A stretch of DNA of 64,000 nucleotides, taken from the NCBI GenBank assembly GCA_039881145.1, contig JAYKKI010000037.1, positions 21,853,501 to 21,917,500 of the forward strand, read 5' to 3'. Under the pieces are notes generated by a model. The model was not told where the DNA came from and made no database searches. It saw only the letters and a list, made by a program, of their open reading frames with translations. Position 1 is the stretch's first letter, and the number at the start of each line of letters is the position of its first letter. This document shows positions 35,701-50,990 of this stretch, piece after piece. This stretch comes from Druceiella hillmani (Eukaryota > Arthropoda > Insecta > Lepidoptera > Hepialidae). The position numbers and the translations under genes are program-made.

Positions 35701-37009
35701 TATTTAAGAAAAATATTATGAAACTCTAATTTATTCAATGAATATTTTAACTTTGATAATAAATTCAATAAAATTAAAAAAAAATTATTTAATCAGTCTC
35801 TTTTGGTGTATAAATTTTTATTCATTTCATTTTAATCGGCATCAGGTATGGACACTTTCATCAGTTCCGCTGGGGTCCAGACTATGTAAAAATGTAATTT
35901 TTATTGGTTTAAGCAATTAGAGACAATTCACGGGAAATGAGATACGATAATCGCACACGCCAATGTCTAACAGTAAAAAAACACAAAATAAATAAAGTGA
36001 TGAATGAAAACCATAAAGTTAATGTCGATGCGTTATTGAAATGTCAAGTATTTTATTAATTACAAGGAACTTTGGGACGGATTCTGCGGTACATGTAGAG
36101 ATTTTTTGACACTTATTTCATTATCTAAGACGGTATTGTCCTTGACGTTTCGTTTCCAATATGAATATATTATACAAAATAAATAATTTCATAATTCCCG
36201 AGAAAGAAAATGAAAAACAATTATTAGGGAAAGAGAGATACGACCACAGGAATAAAATGTATTATAAGAGAAACCGCAGATCTGTAAAAACGAAGGAGGG
36301 CTTGCAATGAATAATACAGAGGATTAATGCCGTAGTCATTAGGAATATACTTTGTAAGCAATATTGGCCTGTGCGACCTCATTAGAAACGAACTAATTGT
36401 CCACATTTGTTTGCTGCGCGTCGTGCATTATTTATGAAGGGATGAGAAAATAATTTTGGATCTTCTTTTGGAGAAAATATTAGAATGTATGAATAAGATT
36501 TTTTGACTTTAATTTTTGAGAGGAATCCTTGATTTCTTCCATAGGCACCATAATATCTGTTTTTTTTTATAATGAAGTTGCGGCAAAAGGGGTTGAAATT
36601 ATAAAAGCTGAAGAAACCCCTATATTTCATAAGAATATTGATGGATTTTCAAAATAGAAAGTTGAAGCTTGCTTAGTAATTCTTAGATAAAATTTGAACA
36701 AAAAAAACGAAATTGTTACTCGAAATTTAAGAGTAGTTTTAAGAATCAAGTGTCACGATAACAGTTTTTGTATGAATAATTACATATTACGTTGTATATA
36801 TGTTAAATGTCCTTCATATGAGTAAAACAAATTTTTCACAAAATTTAATAACATAACCCGTAAATATTTTTAATTACTAAAATTATATTTAAAATAATAG
36901 GTATTTATGATGAAGGGAACCCGCGCCGACTCGTTTTCAAAATTTTCCTTAGGAATTGTTATGAAAATATTTTTAAATTTTGGAGTTGTGCTATATAATA
37001 TATAATATG
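32741..37009. other. long AT-rich stretch, no gene recognised
   Basis: No coding block was recognised. Small direct duplications occur at 32788-32826 (tatctattataacggt twice), 34483-34530 and 35570-35632 (gtagtacctgagat-like unit three times). The 36224-36630 minus-strand open frames did not resemble any family I know. Confidence 0.45.

Positions 37010-37059
<50 letters not shown>
37010..37059. repeat. (AT)n microsatellite
   Basis: About 50 bases of AT with single gt interruptions. Confidence 0.95.
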
Positions 37060-38798
<1,739 letters not shown>

Positions 38799-38809
38799 AT
38801 ATATATATA

Positions 38810-38864
<55 letters not shown>
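38799..38864. repeat. (AT)n microsatellite with a short GT step
   Basis: AT dinucleotides with one gtgtgt interruption. Confidence 0.95.
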
Positions 38865-38866
<2 letters not shown>

Positions 38867-41180
38867 GTTGATTGTACTTAAATAATTAAATAGTTGAATG
38901 CAGAGAAAATGAAGAATTCCGACGTAAGTAATACTAAACTCTGATATTGTAAGAAAAAAAATAAAATGATGATTACTCGATCGTAGAAAGTGATTAGGTA
39001 GAAAGAATACACATTTTCTCAATAAAATCTACAGTCAGAGAAATATTGCAATTATATTCTTAATGTAACCCGATATTGTACAATCTAAGATACTGTGATT
39101 TCAAAAATTGCTAATACAGCTTTAATTGCAAAACCTATATACTTAGCACTTAAAAAGGTGAATAATTCTACACAAGAAAGAACTAACACGATAGCACTGT
39201 TATAAGAAAAGCCTAATAAAAAGTCACATTATATATTTCCATTAACTGAAATAAAAGTCAACTAATAATTATGTGTAATAAATCAATATGACGTTTTTCT
39301 TTCGTTTCAAAAATTGTTTGATTTCCGGTTTTGTATTCTTGGGATAATATTCTCTCATAAAATATAATAAAGTGATATTTAAACTATTTTATATCTGAGA
39401 CGCCAATTTACTCTTTGTAAAATAAGGGTAGCCTTCTGAAACTCATTGAAGGAAGCATTAAAGAGGCAATGTCTCTGTATACTTTTCCAATTACATATAA
39501 TTTTCTTGCTTATTATATTTATTATTTATTCATTTAACAACTAAAAAAGTCGTTGTAGGATTATAGGATTAACACTGCCCGAAATAATTTACGTATTGAA
39601 GTTTTGTTACCTGCATGAATAAATTCGTTTAATTCAATTTAAGCGTAAAGCATTGTATGTAATGACGATAAAACTGATCTAGATACCGTTATTACAAATT
39701 GATAACTAAGCCAATGCGGAAAGTTATTACGCAAAAAGGATGAGCGTTTTCTCAACAGTATAAGGTACACAATCAATTTTATATTTAACAATAGAATAAT
39801 AAATTTCATGAGACAAATATTAATCTGTGCGCCAAAAAATTATACCTAATTTCCTATATGTTTTAGGATCGGTCTTTAATATAATGACATCCTAATAACC
39901 GAATATCAGTTCCATGTGTGTTTTAGGATACCATCCGGTGGATGTATCCTCTAGGATACATCCTTAGGCATAATATAAGCTTACAGACGATTGAGATGAC
40001 ATCATATTCGTTTCGCTTTAATGACAATGAATTCAAAATATATCAAAATTATCTATTGATACGCAACACGAGTTGGAATCTTTTGAACATTTAGAACAAG
40101 ATAGAGTACAAATTTTAGTATTTAAGCAGTATATACTTAAAAATAATACTTTTAATTTATAAAATGGATGAAAATGTTTTTTTTTGTAAATTCAGATTAT
40201 TTGCAACAATTTTTTACAATGCTGATAACAAAAAAGAGGTGACGCAAATGGTGACTTAAGGCAAACCTACACTTTTGGTTTTAATATTTGTTTTCCAAGT
40301 GAATATTATTTCGTCGTTTTTACCATCCAGTATAAAAAAAATAAATAGGTTATCAAAAATAGAGGTTACTAAAAATAAATAGGTTACTAAAATAAATAGG
40401 TTTGATGGGAAAAAAAATTGAAGATCATTATTATTAGAACTTATAAAATATTTCAACAATATTCAAATGTAAAAAACGAAGCTGTTCATTACGAATCACT
40501 TTACAATATTTAATATTTCGAGCTTCCAAAGGTATAAAACCTGTGAACATTCCGAATTTTTTATTTCGTAACTAAAGGGAATGTAACCAAAATATAATAA
40601 AACAGTTTTTTTTTCTTAATGAGTTTAATAGTTTATAATAATCTCAGAAAGAAAAACAATGTCATTTAAATTAACATTCCAACAGAGACAAGGAAGCTAA
40701 TTTTATTAATCGAATATGTCTTATTAAATATTCCCGTCCTGATCAACCGGTACTCTGAGGATACGACATTATACTTGATCCGTAAGATTAATATTCCAGT
40801 TAGTTTTTTTTTCTGATTAACTTCACCCATTTTCCTATATTTAACGTAAAATGCAATGTCTTTCAGAATTACATATAAACAAAGACGGTTAATATGGTAG
40901 TTTATTATTAATACACAAACTGTAAAAACTTTTTTAAAAAATATTTGAATAAAGAATATGCACTTTGCATGGATATTTGGGTTTATAAATAGTTAACTTT
41001 ATATTACAACAATGCATAACAACGTTCTGTTCAATGCAATTAATTGGTCTTTATTTAGAAATGTACCAAGCATGATTTCGTAAACCGTAATTAAAACCTA
41101 GATTTCGTTTCTTGAATTTTGGATGTTACGTGAAAACACCTCATTAGCATTCTTTTAAGCAAGCAAAAGTTGTAATTAAT
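38865..41180. other. AT-rich stretch, no gene recognised
   Basis: A perfect 10-bp hairpin with a 4-base loop lies at 39940-39963 (ggatgtatcc arms). A unit of about 18-20 bases containing 'aataaataggttactaaa' is repeated about three times at 40338-40402. Confidence 0.5.
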
Positions 41181-41189
41181 GTCCTCTTT

Positions 41190-42060
41190 GTTTCTCATTG
41201 TGATAAATGACTTGCTCTCACTTATCAATACTGCCCGCTGCATGATCAAAACTCGACTTGAGCGTCAATAGACAATCTGATAGAGGTATGTTCTGACGAT
41301 ATATTGACTCAGTATTCCAATGGAGTCTAAGCCATACGTCACATTTTATTATGAGTAAATGTGCATGATGACGTAATCTTGCTTACGTGTCTTACGTGAA
41401 TTGCACTCAGAATGGTCTCATACGTACGGGGTTTTGTTGTGATTAAGGATAATTATCTCACATTTTGCGGTTATATCATCGATAATTTATCAGAAAGCGA
41501 ATAAAATACTAGGACTCGTTTATCAGCATGTCCATGATTTTCATGATATCTTAACTATTTTCAACAAATCACTCCATAATATTTTTGATGTGAGTGCAGT
41601 TATATGGTCTTCGTGTGAAACTGTTGAAATAATCATGTTGGAGGAAACGTGAAACAAATCTGCAAGTTTTTGTGTTAAAAAGTTATATTTATTATCCTTA
41701 TTTATACGATGCAGATTTTATAATTGGCCTGGTCGGATATAGTTCCCTTCAATTACGATGAAAATTATTTTGGATCTTGAATTTTGTTTAAATTATTAAA
41801 TGTTTATATTAACGACCCCTCGATCTTGAGTATTGTAGAGTTTTATGCTGTCGGTTGTTACATGAAAGGACAATGCCAAAGTTGTTTTTCATTTGTCTAG
41901 AGCACCAACGAATAGCTTAGAGCTTTTCTTTGTTCCTTTTGCATACTCACATTGTTCAAAAAAATATTACAATTTGCATACCGCTTTGACATTCCTTGTT
42001 ACATTGACTGCTTTAAAACTGAGGTTATGGAGTTGTTGACTGTTATTTCAAATTGCAATG
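41190..42060 (+). pseudogene. jockey-like LINE, C-terminal RT fragment (copy 1)
   Basis: The best block is QKANKILGLVYQHVHDFHDI at 41491-41550 followed by SAVIWSS. This is the segment after the reverse transcriptase palm/thumb in jockey-type LINEs ('KANR.LGF..R...DF....').  Upstream traces (LRMVSYVRGFVVIKDNYLTF, 41400-41470) fit the preceding 'R...DLGV..D..L.F' block. Downstream STNSLELFFVPF fits the C-terminal tail. Almost every few codons are broken by stops. It aligns along most of its length with 45110-45900, so the two are copies of one family in the same orientation. Confidence 0.7.
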
Positions 42061-44379
42061 TCTAATTCGTTTTTATTTGTATGATACTCGTATTATATGA
42101 CCTGTAAGTTAGTAAATGAGTCGATCGGGCATGGGGTTTTCAAGAAATAGATGAATAAAAAATCTTTATATCTAGAAATTCTAATAAAAACATTCACAAA
42201 TCTAGAAACGTTTCCCGTTTTTAGAAAATGGAATGAAATCTTGTGATTTTGATTTTTAATGCAAATTTAAAACCTTAACTTCTGATAAACCGGCGTATCA
42301 TATAAAATTTTACATACTTTTAAATTCATTGGCACCGACTTCAAAAATAAGTAACTAAGTTATTTATTGCGAATAAGTAGGTACCTAATTTGAGTTAATT
42401 ATTTTTACTTTTTAGTCCCTACTTTTTTGAAGTAAGTTTTTTAAACTATATTGTATTTTAAAATTTTTGTGAATAATAATATTATTCATCGCTCTATAAT
42501 TAATATTCAATTATATTCCTTCTTAAAATACTGTATAATTATTAAGTCATTGGAAAAACTATATAAATACTACTAAAATACTGATTGTAACCATAAAAAT
42601 AGATAAAAAAGAACATAATGTCGTAAAAGACAAATAATTGTTAACTAAAAAATACAAGATATAAAATGAGATAAAATGTATAATAAAGCATCAGCTTTTA
42701 ATTTCACACATAACTACAAATACAAAATTTTTAAACATAACTACAATACTTGGATTTTATAGACTATATATAGATATTTTTTTTGGACTGACAACCAGTT
42801 AAAACTAGGAAACAGACACTGCTAATACTACGCTGTTAGAAGTAGCTAGTCTCCAGAGGTACTTAAGTTGACAACTTAAGACTTAAGTGTTAATTGCTCT
42901 ATTATTATATAAAAATAATGATATTAGGAAATATATTTACTGGAATAAGGTCATTTTAATGCAAATTTACCTAATAATGGTATAGAATACCTACTCTGTA
43001 CGTGAGTCCAACTTACACTATACCGTTTTTTTGACAATATGAAATAAATATTTTCAGCTTTCAAGCATCTAGTAAAATAATGTATTTTCGTTGAATTATA
43101 TCTAACAATAAAATATTGGTACAAGCGCCAGTGTGAGTGTGCACGTACGGGTATTTTTGTAATATCTGGTTTTCTAAACTTTTTCAAGCAAAAACAACCA
43201 CTTTCTATCAAAAACTGGACTTTAAGCCCTTCAGTTCATTTGTCATATGAATGTAAAAAACATACTATCCTAACCGGTTTATCAAGTCGTTTGTCTACCT
43301 TGATGCAAGATTACATGAAGATAGGAATTGTGATAACATATCCGTTTCAAATTGAATTAATGGGCGTAACTATTTTCATACGTATAAATATATATTCTGT
43401 TATTTTTATGACCTTTACTTCTACATTCTCCTCTATCACAAATCAATTTTATATACTTTAACATTAAATAAATTATGGGATTCTTACCAATTGACCTTCA
43501 AACTTGAATTAATATCACTAAATACATCTCTTTCCTAATATTCTGGTGATAAATGTCCCAGAGAGTATAATGACTGTATCATACCTTTATATTTTTTACA
43601 AATTAAAAGCAAATAATTAAATATATGTGAATTTAAGGATAAGTGTGATAATTATTAAATAAGTGTCGCAATAGCTACACAAGGATTTTGTTTTAATTTA
43701 CGTAAATGTTTTGAACTTACGTTACGATAATTATTTGAACGAAATTCATGCGAGCAATGTACGATAGAGCAATAGAATCAAAAAGAACAATATAGCTAGA
43801 AAATCGAAAATTTGAGGTTTGTCAATATGTGCAAACATTTTATTCAAATTTGAATTCAGTCACCGATAGCTTTCTTTTTAATGATCTATCATTTTAATAA
43901 ATTTCATACATTATAGTAACACGATATCAAATTCTGTATGTAAATACTACTGTAATTTTAAGATAAACGACATATATAATCCGTACTTGAAACAAAATAT
44001 CAATTTCTGGAATGTAAACTGGTGTATTCACTATTTGATCATTTTGTCAACGAATAATTATATTCGTCCTATACTGGATATATTCTGCTGATATCATTTA
44101 ACGCTTGCTCGACTTTTTATTTCAAGGTTGAGGATGCGAAGAAAACATTTACTGCAGAAAGTATATAGCGCGATCTGTTGGTGATCAGTGAAATTAAGAA
44201 CTATAGTATTTTGGATATATTTAAATCTTCTGCTCGTTTCCTCGATAATATACTATAATATTTATTTGTATTTTATAAGACTATATAAAATTTAATTTTG
44301 GACAAAAAATATTTTCAGGATAAAATCGGAACGTTTTATTTGAATATTAATAACCCCATTTTGTTATTTTGATAACGAT
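42061..44379. other. stretch between two LINE copies, no gene recognised
   Basis: AT-rich. A 'cttaag'-based palindromic cluster (acttaagttgacaacttaag) lies at 42860-42889. No coding block was recognised. Confidence 0.45.
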
Positions 44380-45920
44380 CAGGTGAGTTCTTTAAAATAC
44401 CTCATCTTTATTGCATATGAGTGGATTTTGCCAAAGTCGGACTCGCATTGGACTCGCATTGGAATAACTTCAATTAAACCAAGTCCTGGTACTAATAGTT
44501 TCGCTGTGTATGTAATCAAATCATGTATCGATTTATTGTGCCAGCCGCACTCGTTTATAATTAACTTTTTTAATAATTCTGAATATTATCCATCTCTTGG
44601 AAAGATTTCCTGGGTACCCCGTGTTTTCTAATCTGGTTCTCGGTTTAATGTAAAAAATTTAGTCCTATATCTCTTATTGTTATCCTCATTTGTCAGATTA
44701 TTCGTAACTGTTTTGTATCGCCGTATCAATTTGCAAATCCAGTCCCTACTGACGGATTGCCTGCACGGTTTTTGTCCAGAATATCCTACTGTAACCAATC
44801 TGAATAATTTTGTGGATTATATGGCTCAAAAAGGTAAATGACCGAGTCGACAATAATATTTAGTCAAATTGTTAGAAGTCGGAATATCTTCCCGTCTAGT
44901 AAATTTTTTCTTCAATTACTTCCGAGCTCCCAAACATTACGTTTGGTTATGAAATTTTGAATTTCGGCTTTATGTCACTCCATCTGTTGTCAGCAAAGTT
45001 AGGCTTTTTGGGCCACTTCCTTATTATGATAAATACTTTCAGTTATTAGCAATTTTCATTGCCTGCTGTTTGCCGATGATTTGAAACTCTCGTAATAACA
45101 TGATAGTAGTCATTCTGATAGCGTCTGTTGTTCCAACGAAATATTGTTTTAGTATTCCAAAGGAGTCTTAGTAATAAACTACATTTTAATATAAGCAAAT
45201 GTGCAAAGATTACGGACTAAAGTTTACGTATACGAGTACATGATTATGAGCTAGGCGGAACTACCCTGGAAAGAGTCTCATCTGTCTGAAGTCTAGGTCT
45301 AATTATAAATAATCATCTCGTATTTTACAGTCACGCCACCAAAACCTGTCAGAAAGCCTATAAGTTACTAGGATTTGTCATACGGCATTCGCATAATTTT
45401 CATGATATCCAATGTTTCGAGGCTTCATTTAGCTTCTTGGTTCGTAATATTCTTGAAACGAATGCATGCTGGTCTCTGTTTGGAGCTACTTATATGTTAA
45501 CACTTGAAAAAATGTTAAAGAATTTTAGTCGGTTTTTTATCACAAAACGTATGGATATTATCTTTATTTACTCCCATTATAACGGGTATCGAGGGAACTC
45601 CGACAGGAATTAGTTTTTATCATACGTTTTTCTAAATTATTAAATTATAACAATAATAACCCGTCATTCTTGTGCTTAGTAGCACTTAAGGCTCCTGAGG
45701 AGTACTTAAAAGGATGATATCATAGTTTATTTCACCTGCCTAGACCGCGCACGAATATGCTGCAGTGTTCACCTGTTTTTCGTACCTTCACATTGTTTAA
45801 TATGGTATTGCGAGATGCATTCAGCTTAGATATTTTTTTCTGCTCCATTGATTCAAGAATTCGTTTTTATACAGTTCACGACTTATCACCAGTTAGTTTT
45901 ATATTTAATTGAATTACTGT
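44380..45920 (+). pseudogene. jockey-like LINE, reverse transcriptase (copy 2)
   Basis: The plus strand gives the RT blocks in order: ITSIKPSPGTNSFAVYVIKS (44465-44530), ISWVPRVF, LTDCLHGFCPEYPTVTNL (about 44750-44800) and VGISSRLVNFFFNYFRAPKH (44879-44938). Then the catalytic box CLLFADDLKL (FADD codons at 45069-45080), YELGGTTLERVSSV (45245-45290), QKAYKLLGFVIRHSHNFHDI (45350-45409) and a tail to about 45900. It is frameshifted repeatedly and lacks a recognisable endonuclease, so it is a truncated dead copy. Jockey/R1-type lineage is likely. Copy 1 is at 41190-42060. Confidence 0.82.
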
Positions 45921-46388
45921 GTGTTTCTGTCTTATTTGTTATTGTTCCTTTTTTGTATTTTATTAATGTTTGTTTTTATAGGCTCGTATTGAACCATTTG
46001 TTATAATATTCTTCTATGTGCGTTGGACTTTAATCGGTAAATTAAGCATGAAGTTTTTTCAATGCAAGCTTTTTGATAATAAAAGCTTTATCAAAATTCG
46101 TTTAATCTATTTTACATAATTTCTGAGTAAAAAAAGTTTTAATATTTTAAATGGATTTTATTTTTCCGCCTTCAATTTATGTAGCGTATACAATCCAGTT
46201 GTCAAGACAAGTCATACTATGATTGATGTTGGTAAGGCCAATATTAGCCTATACTTTGCGACGGTGAACCCTTTTCAACCTATTTTATTCTAAGATGTCG
46301 GTATTTCTAAGCTGTAAGTGACGAGGAGTCGTAGTATATTAATTGGGGATAAAAGTACTAAATATATAAGGTTTTTATTATAATCCGG

Positions 46389-46485
46389 GTAATTATTAAG
46401 TACATGGACATTTGATGCTTATGTTAATGTTGACATAAGCATCAAATGTCCATGTACTTAATAATTACGTGTTAATGTTGACATA
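46389..46485. repeat. perfect 36-bp hairpin followed by a copy of its loop
   Basis: Arms 46389-46424 and 46433-46468 are exact reverse complements with an 8-base loop (taatgttg). The loop with flanks, gttaatgttgacata (46423-46437), is repeated at 46471-46485, so the order is arm, loop, arm', loop. Confidence 0.97.
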
Positions 46486-48700
46486 TAAATATACTGATGT
46501 TATAAATCTTTTTTCTAAAGGTCCCTGTTTATTAAACTTACATTAGGTAAATAGCTGCATAATGTTATTTATTTTATGGAAAATTAAAACCTGAATGATT
46601 TTTGCATAGTATTTCATTGCTGGATAAAAATTTACAGGTACATATGAGGGCATACAAAATAACAAAAACAGTATCGATTACAGATAGAAACTTGTGTTTG
46701 TTTCCCACTTAAACTAAAATCAATTTACTGCAGTGCAATTTAAAATCAAGTGAAGTCATCGTCGTTAAACCTGAGCATTTTATATTGACGGGATATCGAC
46801 AATATTAAATTACATTTTTCTGTAGGAATATTATTCCAATATTTCTTCAAAAATATACAAAACTGACAGAGAGAGTTTCATCAGAACAAGTCAGTACAGT
46901 TTCTTCTAATAAAAGTGTGTGTCGGTTTACGTTCTTTGAGACCGTATGTATTGTCTATCATCGGATGAAATGAGATTTATCTTGCTCTTGTCGTAAAATA
47001 ATCCATATTTCCTCTGAATTTAGGTACAATAATCATATTGCAAACACCAGTCATGAAGTATACATTCCCTTTTCTATAATGACAATTTTCGGGCCACTCT
47101 TCCAACCACCTTAACCACTACTAGGCGTCATGCAATAGTCCTTGCAGAAACAGCAGCATTTGGTTTTAGACACTTAATCATTTCGTAATCTTCGAAATAG
47201 TTTCCTTTGGCAATAATGAACGTCTTACCTCTCTATGATAATAATGAACGTCTGCCAGGTTGTTTTTCTTCCTAGAAATTCATTCAGTTTATGATTTTAA
47301 AATACTGCGCTGCAATATAAACTATATTAAGGCCATCCAAATTAATAAAAAATTAATTACTGCTTTTCATATTGTTGCATTACAACAAATATTTCGATCA
47401 CATAAATTTTGAAAATTACAATGGAAATACACATATCAATAACGTGCTATTCAAGAATGATGAAAAAATTAATAAATATGAGAAGAAATAAACAACATAT
47501 ACGTATTGAAATCCCTTGGATTGGAAAAATCTTTATATATAATGAATTACGAGATATATATAACATATATATAATATAATGAATTATCTATGTATAATTC
47601 AAACATCTAACGATATTTAAAAATACAATTTTATTTCATATTTTTGTAGTCGATTGTAGTACTCCTTAATGTTTACTTAAGTAGTTTCAAAGGGTTTGCA
47701 TTTTTGTGGACATTTTAAATAATATCTCCTGAACTTTCTTGTTAAAAACCTTACTTGGTCCCAAGTTGTTTGAAATTCGACGGAAGCATGAAGTTAAAGG
47801 AAATTCAATCATTTGCCTCGTCTTAAATTTTCACACAAATATTTTTGAATAATAACTATTGAATATCATTAATATTTTTTATCACTAAACCAGATTTAAA
47901 ACTTCTACCTTAAATGACTATAAGATGGACAGACGGATGGACACTTTGGCGTTCTTTTAAGCTATCGATTTCTTTTTTCAATTAATCTACAGAATCCTAT
48001 AATCATTTCATAAACGTATCCAAAATTTTTCGATAATAGGAAAAATTGTAGTTAACCCCTTTTGTCACGATATATGAAGAAAGTCATAGATCTACAAAAG
48101 TTTATGACTTACTCAGACAATATATTCGCCGTAAATCAAATCTTTATGGTATATTGGGAATTCTATGGGATCGAAAAATTTGTCATATATTTATTAAATT
48201 AATAAATTATATGTAGTGAGATTTTAGTAAAAAATATTACATTTAACTTAAAAGTGAATAATTTTAATAGCGACAAAAATCATCATATATATATTAATAC
48301 GCTAAGGTTAAGATGTTACTCTCCCTTTTTAGAAAAAACCTCACAACTAATCCACATAAATTATATATCATTTTATAGATAATTGCTTGCTCTACCGGCA
48401 TCCACAACTAAAAAATTTATTATTGCTATTGTTTTTGCAAATTAATTAATTATTAAAATTATATACACAAAACAGCAATGCTGCCATCTAACGGCTCAAC
48501 GTCAATATGATTGACGGTCGGTAAAATTTTTGTGTAATTTCAAATCCACTCACGTATAAATAAAGTGGCGCTTTAGCTCAATGCTTTTGATACTTGCGCC
48601 TCTATATGTCAATTTTAGTAAAATATTTGTTTGATCTGTCATCTGAGCTTCATAATGGAATAAAAACGTAATAAGCAGTGTGCAAAATTAGAAATGAATT
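46486..48700. other. no gene recognised; right end is Helitron body
   Basis: 46890-47280 is less AT-rich, and its minus strand can be read as short peptides, but no family was recognised. A 14-base unit (aataatgaacgtct) is repeated at 47211-47224 and 47240-47253. Sequence from roughly 48300 to 48751 may be the non-coding body of the Helitron ending at 48779. Confidence 0.45.
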
Positions 48701-48751
48701 GAATACCTGCAATCAATTTTGATTTATTAAATTGAGTTGAATAATTTATAA

Positions 48752-48779
48752 TGCGAAGACTTCGCACGGGTCACGCTAG
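48752..48779 (+). mobile_element. Helitron 3' terminus (probably non-autonomous copy)
   Basis: A perfect 7-bp stem with a one-base centre (48752-48758 and 48760-48766) is followed by cgggtcacg and CTAG at 48776-48779. The next base is T. This is the standard 3' end of a Helitron inserted between A and T. No helicase or Rep sequence precedes it within several kb, so it is likely a non-autonomous copy. Its 5' TC end could not be placed. Confidence 0.75.
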
Positions 48780-48780
48780 T

Positions 48781-50950
48781 TAATACAATATTAGTTGTAT
48801 CCAAACGCGTGAAAGTGAATCGTGTTCTCATACTACACACCGTAGAAAAGCATACCACCGACAATTAAAAATAATAGAGAAACTCACAAAAGTATGTTCG
48901 GTTATAATCAATAGGATATTTGAATACTTAGTTTTTTGTTTAATTATAATTCAACAAGATGCGAGTAGGTGTGAAGTGACGAGGAGTGGATTAAAATGTT
49001 TAGACGAGAACGGCAATAACTAATTTCTAGCAATTCTATAGTCTAATAGCTAGCTCTTTGTATTTTGCGAGATGGAATGAAACAGGATAGCCCCTATTCT
49101 ATATCTACTATTAGATTTAGAAGCACATAACTTTTATAAGTTTTAGCTAATGGTTTTTTATTAGGCCATATTTACATAAAATTTTAATAAAAATAGCAAA
49201 TTTAAAAGTAGTCAACAACCTCATTACGTAAATCCGTAAGAACAGGAAAATGCACATAAAGATGAATATAAATTTCCTTTTTTTAGCGTGTCAGAAATTG
49301 TCATTTTTGACGGAAAATGACTGTATTTGGCAATAAAATTAAGTAAACAAATGTAGGTCGATAATTTGTTTTGAAAACGCGCAATTAGTTCGTTCGATTC
49401 TAATGATTTTCAAATTCTTCGGAATCCCTAACTCGCGTGCTACAGAAATTCAATTTCCAATAGAAATATAATGGTGATATTTCTCAGCAGTACTTTAAAT
49501 GTCAAAGCGTTTTATTAAAAGAGACACCGTCCTTGATAAATAAATTAAGATCTTTCATTGGTTCAAATAATGGAATTCAAAGTAGTAGAGGTATTGCTAA
49601 CAGTTACTTTTCAATGAGCTCTTGCTTTTGAACACTTGTTCCATTTGAGTTAGTGTTAATATACCCAGAAGCGTTTCTAAGATAAGATGTCTTTGATGAG
49701 GTTTCCTTTGACTTAATTGCAATAGCTTATTTTTTAAAACAGAGTCTGTCCTTTGAGCAATCATATTTCTGAGCAGTAAATTTAAGCAACAATGTTTGCA
49801 AAAGAATATTGGAGATAATTGAGACAGAAAAGTTTGGAAATAGAAGATGTCATTTTAGGTTTTATTTTTTAGGCTTAATATTTTTGAACTTGGTGTAATG
49901 AATGGTTATTTTTGGTTGCTAAGGCAAATGTAAGTGAATTTCTGTAAATTCTACTTTTGAGAAAAATATTTTAAAGTTATGATGCTAACAAAATTTTATT
50001 CCAGTTACTTAGATATGATAATCATATCTAATACAAATAACTAATGTAATAAATTTTTCAAGGATGTTGAACAATTAGATAAAAATATGCAACCGATTTG
50101 TTACACTCAAAAATGTGGATTATTGCGAAGTTTTGTAACATATTGGTTAACGCTTGAAAAATCTACTTTGTATAATATAACATGATTATATAAAATGAAT
50201 CAAGTGAAGTTAGGACAATCCATTAAAAGATATTATCATAAAATTTAATTTTGCCAAATAATGTGAAAATTCAATACGTCGCAGTAGACAATCCATTTAT
50301 TTATTTATTTACGTACCGATAACGTTACAGTTTTTCGTTACTTATCACGTCACTAAAGATAACGGGACAATTAATAGAATTCAGTTACTACATTACATAT
50401 AATGAGGACACATTTTGAACACTCTGATGTAACCGCGGTCATGCGAATGATCAGTTTTATACTATGGGAAAATGGTAAATTTCCATACAACTTCGTTCTA
50501 GATACTGGCGTAGCCAAGATATTCTGACTACATGATAACTATATAGGCGGACGCAGATAGGTTTAAGGTATCAAGAACGAGAACTTTTTCAATAAATTAG
50601 GAATAAAATTTATTTATTTAATAATAGTAAAATTTATTTCGCCACAAAACAATTCCTCTTTGTATTACAAGCTTTAATAATCCAACATACCAGAGAGACA
50701 ATCTAATAATGTATTTAAAATTTTAATATGTGATGGAAGTTACTTAAAGCTACCTTATTAACTTAAAAAATAAACGGATCAGAGGTCGATTATTTTATTT
50801 TGGCAAGGCACCGTCGTAAATTCAAAAAGGATCGAGTTTAAGATTTATTTCCGAAGAGAGAGTTGCTTTATTCCAAGCAATAATTTTAGAGTGACACATA
50901 TTTTTTTCGTAAGCACTAAATTGACGTTACATATTTATGCTGATGGAGGA
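48781..50950. other. AT-rich stretch, no gene recognised
   Basis: No coding block or repeat was recognised by eye. Confidence 0.45.
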
Positions 50951-50953
50951 TAT

Positions 50954-50990
50954 CATCGGAGGATAATGCATACAGCATTATCCTCCGATG
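50954..50990. repeat. perfect 16-bp hairpin, 5-base loop
   Basis: Arms 50954-50969 and 50975-50990 are exact reverse complements, extendable outward with one mismatch. Its base composition is less AT-rich than its surroundings. Confidence 0.95.

Noticed and set aside
36224..36630. Two minus-strand open frames (60 and 82 codons)
   Set aside because: No conserved block recognised and they overlap in different frames without a clear parent protein.
46890..47280. Possible transposase fragment on the minus strand
   Set aside because: A few peptide fragments looked suggestive, but no family block could be matched in order.
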